From the IMG/VR virus record IMGVR_UViG_3300044470_000021, positions 1-41,879 of that record: DNA of 41,879 bases, one strand, 5' to 3'. Under the pieces are notes generated by a model. The model was not told the origin of the DNA and searched no databases. It was given only the letters and a program-made list of their open reading frames with translations. How positions within the stretch are numbered: the stretch's first letter is position 1; the number at the start of each line of letters is the position of its first letter. Below, piece after piece: positions 22,401 through 31,732 of the stretch. Both the position numbers and the translations under genes were made by a program. Source of the stretch: a virus.

Positions 22401-22894
22401 ACATCGCCTATTTCAACTCGATAATAGCTCAACTAAATGGCCTGACAGCGCAACTCAACGCTATCGACAGTGAGGTAAACGGCCTTTTAGCAGATGCCAG
22501 TTCATGCCAAGCACTAGAGGCGTTGGTTATCCAGGCAGCGGAATATCTGGCGGCTTCATCTACCGAACTGACGGCTATTTCTACGAAGGCTACAGGCGAC
22601 ATTGCCACGATGCAATCGGACATCACGGCGGCACTGGCCTATCTCGCACCCATCGCGGCCTTCATTGAAAGTCCTCCTACGACGCCAACCGCAGTTATGA
22701 ATTGTGTGGTGGCTATGCTCAACACATACGCGGGGCCTTACAATAAACTGGTACTGCAAGAGGCCGTTCTCGTGACCGAACTGGGACGCATCACTGATGC
22801 CGTTACGGAAGCATCGGCGGCAATAGCATCCACCTTGTCCACGCTCAACGCGGCCATAAACATGAAACAGGTAGCGATGGGATGTGTGATATGA
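22397..22894 (+). CDS. Helical baseplate-region protein, 165 aa
   Basis: ATG 22397 overlaps the spike stop by 4 nt; no good Shine-Dalgarno, so translation is probably coupled. The product is almost entirely helical and Ala/Leu/Thr-rich with heptad-like spacing (FNSIIAQLNGLTAQLNAIDS), suggesting coiled coils. Two Cys are present. No family recognised; the location suggests a baseplate or tail-assembly role. Confidence 0.7.
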   Translation: MNIAYFNSIIAQLNGLTAQLNAIDSEVNGLLADASSCQALEALVIQAAEYLAASSTELTAISTKATGDIATMQSDITAALAYLAPIAAFIESPPTTPTAVMNCVVAMLNTYAGPYNKLVLQEAVLVTELGRITDAVTEASAAIASTLSTLNAAINMKQVAMGCVI

Positions 22895-23241
22895 ATACAC
22901 TTTTACTCTCGCGGGCGCAGTGGGATTTGTGCCTCGATAGCAACGGGAACATTGCGCTTGCATCTGAGCCGTATTCGCTCGCGCAGGACGTGGCCAGTGC
23001 GGTGCGCCTGTTTCTCGGCGAGTGCTACTACGACACGACGAAGGGCATCCCGTACTGGACTGAGGTGCTTGGGATGCTTCCCCCGGCATCCTTGCTCAAG
23101 GCTCTCATATCGAACGCCGCTCTGACGGTGCCGGAAGTGGTGACAGCACAGACTATAATAGGGTCATTCAACGCCCGCAGTGTGACGGGCGCGATTCAGT
23201 TTACGGATTCATCGGGGGGAACAACCAATGTCGTATTCTAG
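22891..23241 (+). CDS. Baseplate wedge protein (gp25/gpW-like)
   Basis: 116 aa. ATG 22891 overlaps the previous stop (ATGA). The family pattern is clear: a strand-rich start (WDLCLDSNGNIALASEPYSL), AQDVASAVRLFLGECYYDT, the TTKGIPYW motif and a C-terminal strand-turn segment ending in TNVVF. gp25-like proteins have a lysozyme-like fold and anchor the wedge to the sheath. Confidence 0.88.
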   Translation: MNTLLLSRAQWDLCLDSNGNIALASEPYSLAQDVASAVRLFLGECYYDTTKGIPYWTEVLGMLPPASLLKALISNAALTVPEVVTAQTIIGSFNARSVTGAIQFTDSSGGTTNVVF

Positions 23242-23289
23242 ACGGATTGCGCGGGCCAGATGGACGTTTTGGTCGCGGAAGTAGGGAAA

Positions 23290-24534
23290 ATGCCTAATCC
23301 AACAAGTGTCCCTCAGATTCAGTGGACTCCTCAAGGGGTTGTTCTTCCTCAGGAGAGCGATATTCTGGCAGGGGTACAGCAAGATATTTCGATAGCTTTT
23401 GGGGGCGGAGTCAATCCCGCGCTCGAAACTCCGCAGGGACAGCTTGCCTCAAGTGAGACGGCCATCATTGCGGACAAGAACAGCGAAATCGCCTATGTGA
23501 CCAATCAGGTCGATCCCCAGTACGCCTCTGGCCGCTTCCAGGATGCCATAGGACGCATCTACTTTATGACGCGCCAGCCTGCTACCGCAACAATGGTAAC
23601 GGCGACGCTAGGCGGTGCTGTGTTCGCTGTGGTGCCATCCGGTACGCAGGCCCAGGACACGTCCGGCAACAGCTACACGCTCATGGCTACCGTGACCATC
23701 GGCTCGACCGGGACGGTGCAGGGCGTATTTCAGAACATCGTTACCGGCCCGATCCCCTGCCCAGACAACACGCTCACCAAAGTTTACCAGGCCGTATCAG
23801 GTTGGGATTCGGTCAACAATCCCACGCTTGCCTACGGTGTACCGAGCGCGTTTCTGGGGAACAATGTTGAGAGCCGAGCCGAGTTTGAGTATCGCCGTCA
23901 GAACTCAGTTGCGATCAATGGGCAGGGAACTTTGCCGTCCATCTATGCAAACGTCTTCGCCGTGTCGGGCGTGAGTGATTGCTATGCAATAGACAATCCT
24001 CTGAGCACCGTTGTGGACAAAGGCTCGACAAACTACCCTCTTGCGCCGCATTCAATCTACGTTGCGGTGGTGGGCGGTGATGACACGGCGATTGCACAAG
24101 CCATCTGGGGCAAGAAGGACGGCGGCTGCAATTACAACGGCAATACGTCCGTGACCGTGATTGACCCCAGCGGGTACGAATATCCGCAGCCGAGCTATGC
24201 AGTGAAGTTCAATCGACCGTCTGCGCTTCCAATCTACTTCGCCGTACAGATCGTCAACAGCCCATCGCTCCCATACAACATCGTGAGCCTAATCCAGGAT
24301 GCGATCATCGCTCAATTCACCGGCGCGAACGGTGCGGCTCTGGCGCGGATTGGATCGCTGATTCTCTCCACAAACTACTACGGCGCGATTGCGAGTGTTG
24401 CGCCGAATGTGCTGATCCTGAGTGCGTTTGTTGGCGCATCCTCCATGCCAACGGGATTGCAGCAGCAGGTTGGGATTGACCAGGCTCCATCAATCACTGC
24501 GGCAAACATCTCGGTCGTTTTGGTCACGCCATGA
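23290..24534 (+). CDS. Baseplate J-like wedge protein
   Basis: 414 aa. ATG 23290 is chosen for the AGGG upstream; the frame also has an ATG at 23260 without a site. Typical J features: QESDILAGVQQDISIAFGG, NPALETPQGQLASSETAIIA, QDAIGRIYFMTRQPATATMV, FLGNNVESRAEFEYRRQNSV and VSGVSDCYAIDN. It forms the wedge arms with the gp25-like protein and the next gene. Confidence 0.9.
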   Translation: MPNPTSVPQIQWTPQGVVLPQESDILAGVQQDISIAFGGGVNPALETPQGQLASSETAIIADKNSEIAYVTNQVDPQYASGRFQDAIGRIYFMTRQPATATMVTATLGGAVFAVVPSGTQAQDTSGNSYTLMATVTIGSTGTVQGVFQNIVTGPIPCPDNTLTKVYQAVSGWDSVNNPTLAYGVPSAFLGNNVESRAEFEYRRQNSVAINGQGTLPSIYANVFAVSGVSDCYAIDNPLSTVVDKGSTNYPLAPHSIYVAVVGGDDTAIAQAIWGKKDGGCNYNGNTSVTVIDPSGYEYPQPSYAVKFNRPSALPIYFAVQIVNSPSLPYNIVSLIQDAIIAQFTGANGAALARIGSLILSTNYYGAIASVAPNVLILSAFVGASSMPTGLQQQVGIDQAPSITAANISVVLVTP

Positions 24535-25196
24535 GAGACGTAGAGAAAACGATAATTTCGGAATATAGCAATTCCCCAACCATGTTGCGACTCATCCACA
24601 ACATGAATGAATACGTGCGACCCGATGCGGATATTGACGCCTTCTTTTCGTACGTTTGGGACGTATCTACTGCGCAAGGCTTTGGGTTGGACATCTGGGG
24701 CCGCATAGTGGGAATCTCGCGCAGCCTACTTATCCCCTCCGCTGGCAGTTACTTTGGCTTTCAGACTGGCGCGGTGGATACTTTCCCGTTTGGGCAAGAG
24801 CCGTTCTGGGATGGAGTAGACGCGGCCACGCAGACCTATCTTCTCTCCGACGATTCTTACCGGACGCTCATCATGGCGAAGGCATTGAGCAACATCTCAT
24901 CGGCTACCGCTCCGGCCATCAATCAACTACTGCGAAACGTGTTTCCCGGCTTGCGTTGCTACCTCAACGATCTGGGCAATATGATGATTCGTTACACCTT
25001 TGAATCCATCCTCACGCCCCTGCAATTTGCCATCGTTACGCAGTCCGGCATCATGCTTAGACCGGCTGGGGTGGATGCTACAATGATACAAATTGCGCTC
25101 CCAGCATTCGGATTTTCGGAGGCGGGAACGATAACAGCGGCCCCGTTTGGGTCTGCACCATTTATTAGCCAAGAGGCAACAGCCACAATCAACTAA
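24531..25196 (+). CDS. DUF2612 baseplate protein (gpI-like)
   Basis: 221 aa, overlapping gene J by 4 nt. The pattern fits DUF2612: ISEYSNSPTMLRLIHNMNEY, a FFSYVWDVSTAQGFGLDIWG block with GRIVGISR, then DDSYRTLIMAKALSNISSAT. It fills the gpI/tail protein I position and links the baseplate wedge to fibres. The C-terminus is strand-rich and repetitive, suitable for fibre docking. Confidence 0.85.
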   Translation: MRDVEKTIISEYSNSPTMLRLIHNMNEYVRPDADIDAFFSYVWDVSTAQGFGLDIWGRIVGISRSLLIPSAGSYFGFQTGAVDTFPFGQEPFWDGVDAATQTYLLSDDSYRTLIMAKALSNISSATAPAINQLLRNVFPGLRCYLNDLGNMMIRYTFESILTPLQFAIVTQSGIMLRPAGVDATMIQIALPAFGFSEAGTITAAPFGSAPFISQEATATIN

Positions 25197-25210
25197 ACAC
25201 GAGGTATGTG

Positions 25211-26326
25211 ATGGAATTGAGCGCAGCACCAAGTAAGCTGACTGTACCATTCGCGGATAGTGGCGCGGTAAACGTGATTCCCGTTCCCTCGCAGATCGGC
25301 ATTACCCCCGGCGCGGCATCGTACACCGATGGATTCCCGCCGCTTACGCGCACCCCGATTGCATCTGGGGGAGTACCGCCGTCTGGTCTGGACATGAACG
25401 GCATCTTGCAGGCCGCAACCGCGCCCGCCGTCTGGTATAGCGCGGGTGGTGGTTTCCCGTTCGATGGCACGTTCGCCGCTGCGGTGGGAGGCTATCCGAA
25501 GGGTGCCCGCGTGATGCGGACGGATGGCACGGGCTATTGGCTCAACACGGCGGACAATAACTCTAACGATCCCGAAGGCTCTACGCCGACGGGTTGGGTT
25601 CCCGACGCGACGAACGGCATTGCAGCCGTGGCCATGACGAGCGCAAACGTGACGCTGACGCCCGCGCAATACGGCAAGCCGATCATCGTTATCTCTGGCA
25701 CGTTGAGCGCGGACTTGAGCCTGATATTCCCGAACATCGCTGGCATGTGGCTGGTCGCAAACAACTGCACCGGCGCGTACACCGTGACCTGCAAGACGGC
25801 GGCGGGTACGGGCGTGGCGTTGGCAACGGGTGTAGTTGAGAGCGTCTATGGCGACGCGACGAATATCAACCCGGCGAATCCTACGATGTCTGTCAACTGG
25901 GGCGCACCTGGGGCTATCGGGGCAACCACGCCGAACACCGGAGCATTTACCACGCTGACGGCAACCACTCCGACGGCGGGAGATAACACCACGAACGTCG
26001 CCACTACCGCATTCGTACAGGCAAAAGTTCCGTTCGGGACGGCTACCAACTACACCTCCAGCGGTCGCAGTCTCGGATCGGTCTATCAGAACACCGGCAC
26101 GACTCCGCGCTTCGTAAAGATCGCCTATAGCCAACCCTCAAGCGGAACATTCACGCTGTACGCTGCGAGCACATCCGGGGCAGCGTCATCCCAGATTGTG
26201 GATGTACACGCCGGGTCTGGTGGGACGGGGGCGCGCAACGTGTCGTTCATCCTGCCCGCCGGTTGGTACTACTCCGCGCAGACCGATACAGGCGGATCGC
26301 TTATTGCATGGTGGGAGGTTCAATAG
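25211..26326 (+). CDS. Tail fibre protein 1
   Basis: 371 aa. ATG 25211 is chosen (GAGG at 25201-25204, 6-nt spacing); an in-frame GTG precedes it at 25208. The N-terminal block, with FADSGAVNVIPVPSQIGITP, GAASYTDGFPPLTRTPIASG and GVPPSGLDMNGIL, is the classic baseplate-attachment segment of phage fibres. The rest is low-complexity Gly/Thr/Ala beta-structure with a possible receptor-binding C-terminus (ILPAGWYYSAQTDTGGSLIA). It overlaps the next gene by 1 nt. Confidence 0.8.
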   Translation: MELSAAPSKLTVPFADSGAVNVIPVPSQIGITPGAASYTDGFPPLTRTPIASGGVPPSGLDMNGILQAATAPAVWYSAGGGFPFDGTFAAAVGGYPKGARVMRTDGTGYWLNTADNNSNDPEGSTPTGWVPDATNGIAAVAMTSANVTLTPAQYGKPIIVISGTLSADLSLIFPNIAGMWLVANNCTGAYTVTCKTAAGTGVALATGVVESVYGDATNINPANPTMSVNWGAPGAIGATTPNTGAFTTLTATTPTAGDNTTNVATTAFVQAKVPFGTATNYTSSGRSLGSVYQNTGTTPRFVKIAYSQPSSGTFTLYAASTSGAASSQIVDVHAGSGGTGARNVSFILPAGWYYSAQTDTGGSLIAWWEVQ

Positions 26327-29300
26327 TGAAACGTCTCATCCCGTTGCTCGTCATCCTTACCGCAAGTATTGCATCCGCGCAGACGGTCACTATCACTTCG
26401 ACCAAGCTGCAAGATTCGGCGAAGAATAAGTACAGCGGCGTGGTGATGTTTCAGCCTACACTTTCGAGCGGACTTCCAACGTCCTACCGAATGTCCGGCG
26501 GCGGCGCAACCACGGCTGCGATGATCCAAGTTCTCTCTACGGCTGGCGCGTTTACCATTGCCGTTCCTGACACGACACAGACCAGCCCAGCAAACATCTG
26601 CTTCAAGCTGGTCGTTCCGGGGATCGTGAAAGGCTACGACTGCCTCCAACCCCACTACACTGCTCTCAACGCTGGCGATTGGTGCCAAGCGGGAACCTGC
26701 AATCTGGACAACTACCCGCCCAACCTTGCGCCACAGGTGACGGTGCAGACCGGCCCACAGGGGCCACCAGGCGTCAATGGCGGCGTCAATGGCGTGTTGG
26801 GGGTCGATCCTATCCACATCACCGGCGGACTGACTCCTACGGCATCCTGCCCCGATTGCGTACAGACGGCTCCAACAGCCTCGCAGGTGGTACAGCAGCC
26901 CACGGGGACGCAGTTTGGGGTTGTGGCCTCTGGCTCGGTTGATGGCACAGAGACGGGCTTCTTTGGCCTTCCGTGGTACTTCTATGAGCCAACACAATTC
27001 ACTGAGCCGAATGAATCAGATGGAGCGCAGAAAATCCAAGCTCCCGTTGTGGTTAGCTCGACAATTACCGGGCGCGGCGACGTATCCACCACGGGCGCGG
27101 TGCAAGACCTCAACGGCGTCTTCTCTCTCGGCGGACTCGCGCTGGGGAACATTCCCGTCACGACATCGCAGAGTATCACGTTTGTTTCCGGCACGGGCGG
27201 AGGCTTCAACTACCTTGCCAACGCGACCTCTGGCGCGATCTCGCTGACTCTTCCCGATGCGACGTTGCCCGTGGCGACTATCGGGGGAACCTTTACATCG
27301 TTCCCTACGCCTAGCAACCCAACGGCCCCAGTGACCCAGGCTGCGGCTTCTACCTACCCCATTGGGCAGATATACGTCTTCAAGAAAACGGACTCCTCGG
27401 CTAATGCTGTAACCATCACCGCAGCGGCGGGGCAGACGATTGACGGCGCGGCGGCTGTGAATCTGACGGCGCAAAATCAGTACATCATCATCCAATCGAA
27501 CGGCAGCGGAGCGTCAGCGGCTACAGGCTGGTCAATCATTGGGGCAACACCGAATCCCGGCACGCTCACTGCGGTCACGGCCACGGCCCCGGTGGATTGC
27601 ACGACGAGCGGATCGAGCGTGAATTGCGCGATGGCTCAGGCTACTTCTTCAGTGGATGGCTACCTATCGCACATTGACTGGGCCGCATTCAATGCAAAAC
27701 AAAATGCGCTCACCAACCCCGTCACCGGCACAGGGACAACGGGGTATTATTCACTACTCACAGGCGCATCGACGATTGGGAATGGGCATCTTGACGACGG
27801 GGTGACAACAGCAGGAGTAATAACCTCGACTGAGCCTATTGCAATTCCAGTTACAGGCCCACTTTATGGCAATGGTCAAAGCTCTGCAATTACTTTAGAG
27901 ACAAATGCACAGGCGCAAGCAGCACTCGGAACATTTAGTCAGTATGGATTATTGACATCACCCACGAATACATCGGTAGGGAGCCTGTTACCGAGTAACT
28001 GGACTACCGGCCACCAACTGCTCACTGGCTATCTACCTTTGGGGTCACCGATTGCGCCGACGATTGTGGACGCCAACACACTCAACGTGAACTCTGCGCT
28101 CAATGTACAGTGCTATGCGTCGGACACTTGCCCAACCGACTCTATCTGGCAGGCTCCGGTGACTGCAACCTCAGACCCGGTACTGACGGCACAATTGAAC
28201 TCAGGCGATACCACAATGCAGATAGCGACGTTGGCTGGGGTACCGATTACGGGTCACATGGTCACTGCGGCGAGAGAAGAAATTGGATATACTTTCGATC
28301 ATACCAGCGGCGGAAACAGTATCTACAATATCACGCGCGGGCATCATGGAACCACGCCAGCAACAGCGACATTGGCAGGCCCGAATCTGAATATAGTGAC
28401 CAGCGAATCCGCAAATTGTACAACTTGCGGGGTAAACTGGCAGACCACAGGAGGACGCACTGCATTCGGACAACAGGGTAATCCGGGATTGGGGCCGAAT
28501 GTTTTAGGCGATTATGGGATATTCCGCATTGCGTCGTTGACTCAGTACGCTGGCAATGCCGGTGAGTTTTATAAGGTTTGGACAGGTGGAGCTATTCAGG
28601 CCAGCGGATATTCTGCTGCCTCATTTGAACCCGCGCTCGGCAATCCCGGAACAAACGGTTATGTGCTTTCCTCCACTACAGGAGGGACGCGTAGTTGGAT
28701 TGCTCCGACAAGCGGCGGTGGGACGGTCACAACCAGCGGCTCTCCCGTAAGCCCAAATATCGCGGCATTTTCTAGTAGCACAGCGATCACGGCGGCAACC
28801 TCAGCTAATATCCAGACGGCAATCGGGGCCAGCGTGTATGACGCTTACGGAGCAGCGGCGGCACGTCAAGCGAACCTGAGCCTACTCCCAGGGACGTATA
28901 CAAACGGCGATATGTGCACCTACAATTCGTCGGGGACGCTGCTGAACTGCAACACAGCGATACCGACCGTAGGCAGTTGGGGCGCGTTGAATTATCCAAC
29001 GTGGGCAAGCGGCACACCGTTTGTAAAAATGTCGGCGTCGGGGACGTTCGCGCTGGACACGAATACTTATCTGACTTCATCTGCCATAGCCTCCACGTCC
29101 AATCTTCTCTCAGGTGATGGTAGTGGCAACGCCGTAAGCAGCGGCATCGCGGCCAGCAATGTGCCTCGGTTGAATGCGGCGAATACGTTTACCAACGGCC
29201 CACAAACAGCGCCAACGTTTGCCGCGACCACATCGGTAACGACGCCGATTGTCAATGGTGCTCCGATCAGTTGGTTCGGGAGTGCTAATGCCAATATCGG

Positions 29301-30261
29301 GGGGGGACTGCCATCCAACACGACCGGTAGCAACAACACGGCCAGCGGACTCAATGCTCTCTATTCCAACACCACAGGCTATAATAATACGGCTAATGGT
29401 ATGAATGCTCTCTCTTCCAACACCACAGGCAATTTTAATACGGCTAATGGTATGAATGCTCTCTATTCCAACACCACAGGCAATTTTAATACGGCTAATG
29501 GTTCGCAAGCTCTCTCTTCCAACACCACAGGCAATTCTAATACGGCTAATGGTTTGAATGCTCTCGTTTACAACACCACAGGCTATAATAATACGGCTAA
29601 TGGTTTGAGTGCTCTCGTTTCCAACACCACAGGCAATTCTAATACGGCTAATGGTATGAATGCTCTCTATTCCAACACCACAGGCTATAATAATACGGCT
29701 AATGGTTTGAATGCTGGTCGCTTTATCGCAGACGGAGTAACAGCCAATGCAACTTCAAGCAACAGCCTCTACGACGGCTATTTCACGGAGGCTCTTGCCG
29801 ACGGCGATACCAACGAAAATGTGATTGGCAATCAGGCCGTAGGCCACGGCAGTAACACTACCACGATAGGCAATAGCAGCATCACGGATACCTATCTGCA
29901 AGGTACGGCCCACATTGGTGCTAGCACCGTTTGCTTGACGGATGGGACGGGGTGCCCTCCTGCATTCGGAGGCGGCGGTACTTCGGGCTGTTCAGTGTCA
30001 GGGTTGGTATGGTATGAATTTGTCTCATCCATTAGCGCGAATTTTCCCACTCCTACATATCACAAGGCTATTTTTGGGAGTAGTGGAGGGTGCGTAGGGA
30101 CAGTTACTATTTCACTTCCAACATTTGCAGGGCCTCAAGGCGTGTTCTATTCCAACAATCTATCCACAGGGGTAACCGTTACTAGTTTATCCTCATCCTC
30201 AGTTACATTGACATCAGCAACTTCCTGGTCGGTGGGAACTGCTGTTATAGAAGGATGGTAG
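26326..30261 (+). CDS. Long tail fibre/adhesin-like protein with signal-peptide-like N-terminus
   Basis: 1311 aa from GTG 26326, seven bases after GGGAGG and 1 nt inside the previous stop. The N-terminus MKRLIPLLVILTASIASAQT looks like a Sec signal peptide with an Ala-x-Ala site, odd for a virion protein. A short collagen-like GPQGPPG occurs near residue 145. Long Gly/Thr/Ser beta-rich stretches follow, and near residue 1000 eight 17-aa repeats (NTTG.NNTANG.NAL.S) like trimeric-adhesin head repeats. The final ~100 residues are distinct and AT-richer. Base composition shifts several times, indicating a mosaic gene. Confidence 0.8.
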   Translation: MKRLIPLLVILTASIASAQTVTITSTKLQDSAKNKYSGVVMFQPTLSSGLPTSYRMSGGGATTAAMIQVLSTAGAFTIAVPDTTQTSPANICFKLVVPGIVKGYDCLQPHYTALNAGDWCQAGTCNLDNYPPNLAPQVTVQTGPQGPPGVNGGVNGVLGVDPIHITGGLTPTASCPDCVQTAPTASQVVQQPTGTQFGVVASGSVDGTETGFFGLPWYFYEPTQFTEPNESDGAQKIQAPVVVSSTITGRGDVSTTGAVQDLNGVFSLGGLALGNIPVTTSQSITFVSGTGGGFNYLANATSGAISLTLPDATLPVATIGGTFTSFPTPSNPTAPVTQAAASTYPIGQIYVFKKTDSSANAVTITAAAGQTIDGAAAVNLTAQNQYIIIQSNGSGASAATGWSIIGATPNPGTLTAVTATAPVDCTTSGSSVNCAMAQATSSVDGYLSHIDWAAFNAKQNALTNPVTGTGTTGYYSLLTGASTIGNGHLDDGVTTAGVITSTEPIAIPVTGPLYGNGQSSAITLETNAQAQAALGTFSQYGLLTSPTNTSVGSLLPSNWTTGHQLLTGYLPLGSPIAPTIVDANTLNVNSALNVQCYASDTCPTDSIWQAPVTATSDPVLTAQLNSGDTTMQIATLAGVPITGHMVTAAREEIGYTFDHTSGGNSIYNITRGHHGTTPATATLAGPNLNIVTSESANCTTCGVNWQTTGGRTAFGQQGNPGLGPNVLGDYGIFRIASLTQYAGNAGEFYKVWTGGAIQASGYSAASFEPALGNPGTNGYVLSSTTGGTRSWIAPTSGGGTVTTSGSPVSPNIAAFSSSTAITAATSANIQTAIGASVYDAYGAAAARQANLSLLPGTYTNGDMCTYNSSGTLLNCNTAIPTVGSWGALNYPTWASGTPFVKMSASGTFALDTNTYLTSSAIASTSNLLSGDGSGNAVSSGIAASNVPRLNAANTFTNGPQTAPTFAATTSVTTPIVNGAPISWFGSANANIGGGLPSNTTGSNNTASGLNALYSNTTGYNNTANGMNALSSNTTGNFNTANGMNALYSNTTGNFNTANGSQALSSNTTGNSNTANGLNALVYNTTGYNNTANGLSALVSNTTGNSNTANGMNALYSNTTGYNNTANGLNAGRFIADGVTANATSSNSLYDGYFTEALADGDTNENVIGNQAVGHGSNTTTIGNSSITDTYLQGTAHIGASTVCLTDGTGCPPAFGGGGTSGCSVSGLVWYEFVSSISANFPTPTYHKAIFGSSGGCVGTVTISLPTFAGPQGVFYSNNLSTGVTVTSLSSSSVTLTSATSWSVGTAVIEGW
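29317..29724 (+). repeat. Eight 51-bp tandem repeats in fibre gene
   Basis: Eight in-phase 51-bp units encode 17 residues each. Units 2-8 are nearly identical at DNA level, differing mainly in the codons after GGC and before GCTCT, so the array expanded recently. A run of eight G (29299-29306) lies just upstream. Confidence 0.9.
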
Positions 30262-30269
30262 GAGCTACC

Positions 30270-30452
30270 ATGCACGTTATCTTGTTTCTCGCGCTACTCG
30301 CACCGCCTACGCCGACCGTGCGCCAGCAGCAGTACCATGAGAGAGCAAGCAAGGCGCAGGTACATGCTTATCGGATGTTTATAGACGAGTGTCAGCATCG
30401 CAGGTTGAGGCATCTGTACAGGAAGTCGTCGTATTGCAAGGTTGTGAAGTAG
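30270..30452 (+). CDS. Small basic protein with hydrophobic N-terminus, 60 aa
   Basis: ATG 30270 follows TAGGAG at 5 nt. The first ~12 residues (MHVILFLALLAPPTP) are hydrophobic, like a short membrane anchor or signal. The remainder is very basic with Cys-containing segments (IDECQHRRLRHLYRKSSYC). It lies between the fibre and lysis genes, so a lysis accessory is possible. No family recognised. Confidence 0.55.
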   Translation: MHVILFLALLAPPTPTVRQQQYHERASKAQVHAYRMFIDECQHRRLRHLYRKSSYCKVVK

Positions 30453-30524
30453 GAGTAACTAGCACTGCCCTCTGTGCAGGTAAAGCGCAAGCCGAGAGGC
30501 GAGGGACGCAGCACCGGAGGAAGG

Positions 30525-30830
30525 ATGGACATGGACGACAGTGCAGAGCAAGCAGAAATCAGGCGACTCCGTGAGCAGCTTCTAGAGATGCGCGGCGATC
30601 AGATCAAAGAGATTTTGAAGCTAGTCACCTCTCACGGGGATACCCTTACTACCATGATGGTGGACATGGCTCTCGTGAAAGAAAGAACCGAGATGTTGTC
30701 CCCACTTAGCACGAGAATGGCTGCGTTAGAGCAATTCAAGTGGAAGGTAATTGGTTGGTCTGGAGCTATGGGAGCGTTAGGCACATTAGCAGCAATTATC
30801 GGATGGTGGTTCCCGCGAGGAATACACTAA
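30525..30830 (+). CDS. XhlA-like holin-associated membrane protein
   Basis: 101 aa. ATG 30525 is chosen because GGAGG lies 4 nt upstream; ATG 30531 is the alternative. A charged coiled-coil N-terminus (AEIRRLREQLLEMRGDQIKE) is followed by one C-terminal transmembrane helix (GWSGAMGALGTLAAIIGWWF). This matches the layout of XhlA-type proteins that work with holin and endolysin. Its stop overlaps the endolysin ATG. Confidence 0.65.
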   Translation: MDMDDSAEQAEIRRLREQLLEMRGDQIKEILKLVTSHGDTLTTMMVDMALVKERTEMLSPLSTRMAALEQFKWKVIGWSGAMGALGTLAAIIGWWFPRGIH

Positions 30831-31399
30831 TGACACAGCCGTACCAACTCGCCTACCTGCCCTATGTGAAGCAGTTTGAGGGGTGTGTGCCGTGGTTTTA
30901 CTTGGATACACGCGGCAACGTCACGGTCTGGGTTGGCTTTCTTGTCGAGTCCGCGCTGATTGCCCAGTCGCTCACGATGTACCTTCCCGGCGGGACAGTT
31001 CCCTGTACGGAGCAGGAGAAGGCGGCGGCATGGGAAACAGTGTCCGCGATGACTGCGGGGCGTCTGGCATCCTCCTACGAGTATTCGGGATGCCCTGTAA
31101 TGCTCCCCTCAGACGGCGATTCGCTGCTGCTGGCGAAGTTGGATGCGCTGGATAAGGGGTTGGCGGCGGGGATACCGGGCTTTGAGGTGTTGCCTGATTC
31201 GTGGAAGATGGCCCTACTGGACATGGCGTTCAATCTGGGCCTCAAAGGGCTGCTGGACGGCTACCCTCGAATGCTGGCAGCGGTACAGGCTGGCGATGGG
31301 ACGACGGCTGCGGCTGAGTCGCACCGCAACGGCATCGGGGACGGACGGAACGCATGGACAGCGGCGCAATTCAGCGGACAGGCTGTGGCGGAGCAGTAA
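30830..31399 (+). CDS. Endolysin, GH24-type muramidase
   Basis: 189 aa, ATG 30830 overlapping the upstream stop (TAATG). The E-x8-D-x5-T catalytic pattern is intact: E17 (KQFEGCVPWFYLD), D26 and T32 (RGNVTVWVG). The C-terminal half has the family helix WKMALLDMAFNLGLKGL and the ESHRNGIGDGRNAW segment. No signal-anchor is obvious, so release needs a holin. It cleaves the glycan strands of peptidoglycan at the end of infection. Confidence 0.85.
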   Translation: MTQPYQLAYLPYVKQFEGCVPWFYLDTRGNVTVWVGFLVESALIAQSLTMYLPGGTVPCTEQEKAAAWETVSAMTAGRLASSYEYSGCPVMLPSDGDSLLLAKLDALDKGLAAGIPGFEVLPDSWKMALLDMAFNLGLKGLLDGYPRMLAAVQAGDGTTAAAESHRNGIGDGRNAWTAAQFSGQAVAEQ

Positions 31400-31732
31400 A
31401 GTTTTAGTTGGATTGCTTTACTTGGATTGGACGCAGTAAAAGGAATTTCACTCTGGACAGACGGCAGAAACGGTGTAACATGGAGATGCAGCGGCGGCGT
31501 GAAAGGAAACGCGAAACGTAGAGATCACACAACGATGAGGTTCGGGAGGAATAAGGCCAACGCACTTCTACGATCTCGCCAGGCTCCGAACAAACCGCGC
31601 AGGAACACCTGCCTCTGATGTTTTCGGTAGAGCGAACTGAACCAAGTGGCTTGCAGTTTCATCGTCGGCGGTAACTTCCCATTGATCTGAGCCGGTATCA
31701 AGCCCGGCCCGCTGCAACAATTTGGAGGGGTT
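31400..31732. other. Gap between endolysin and holin genes
   Basis: About 330 bp. Short plus-strand frames (for example 31427-31618) lack a ribosome-binding site and have odd Arg/Asn-rich composition; a minus-strand frame runs through the holin gene. I see no convincing gene, promoter or terminator. The composition is AT-richer at the start. It may be a decayed gene or an untranslated RNA. Confidence 0.4.

Noticed and set aside
29317-29724. Possible CRISPR or integron-like array
   Set aside because: Units are contiguous, in-frame and coding.
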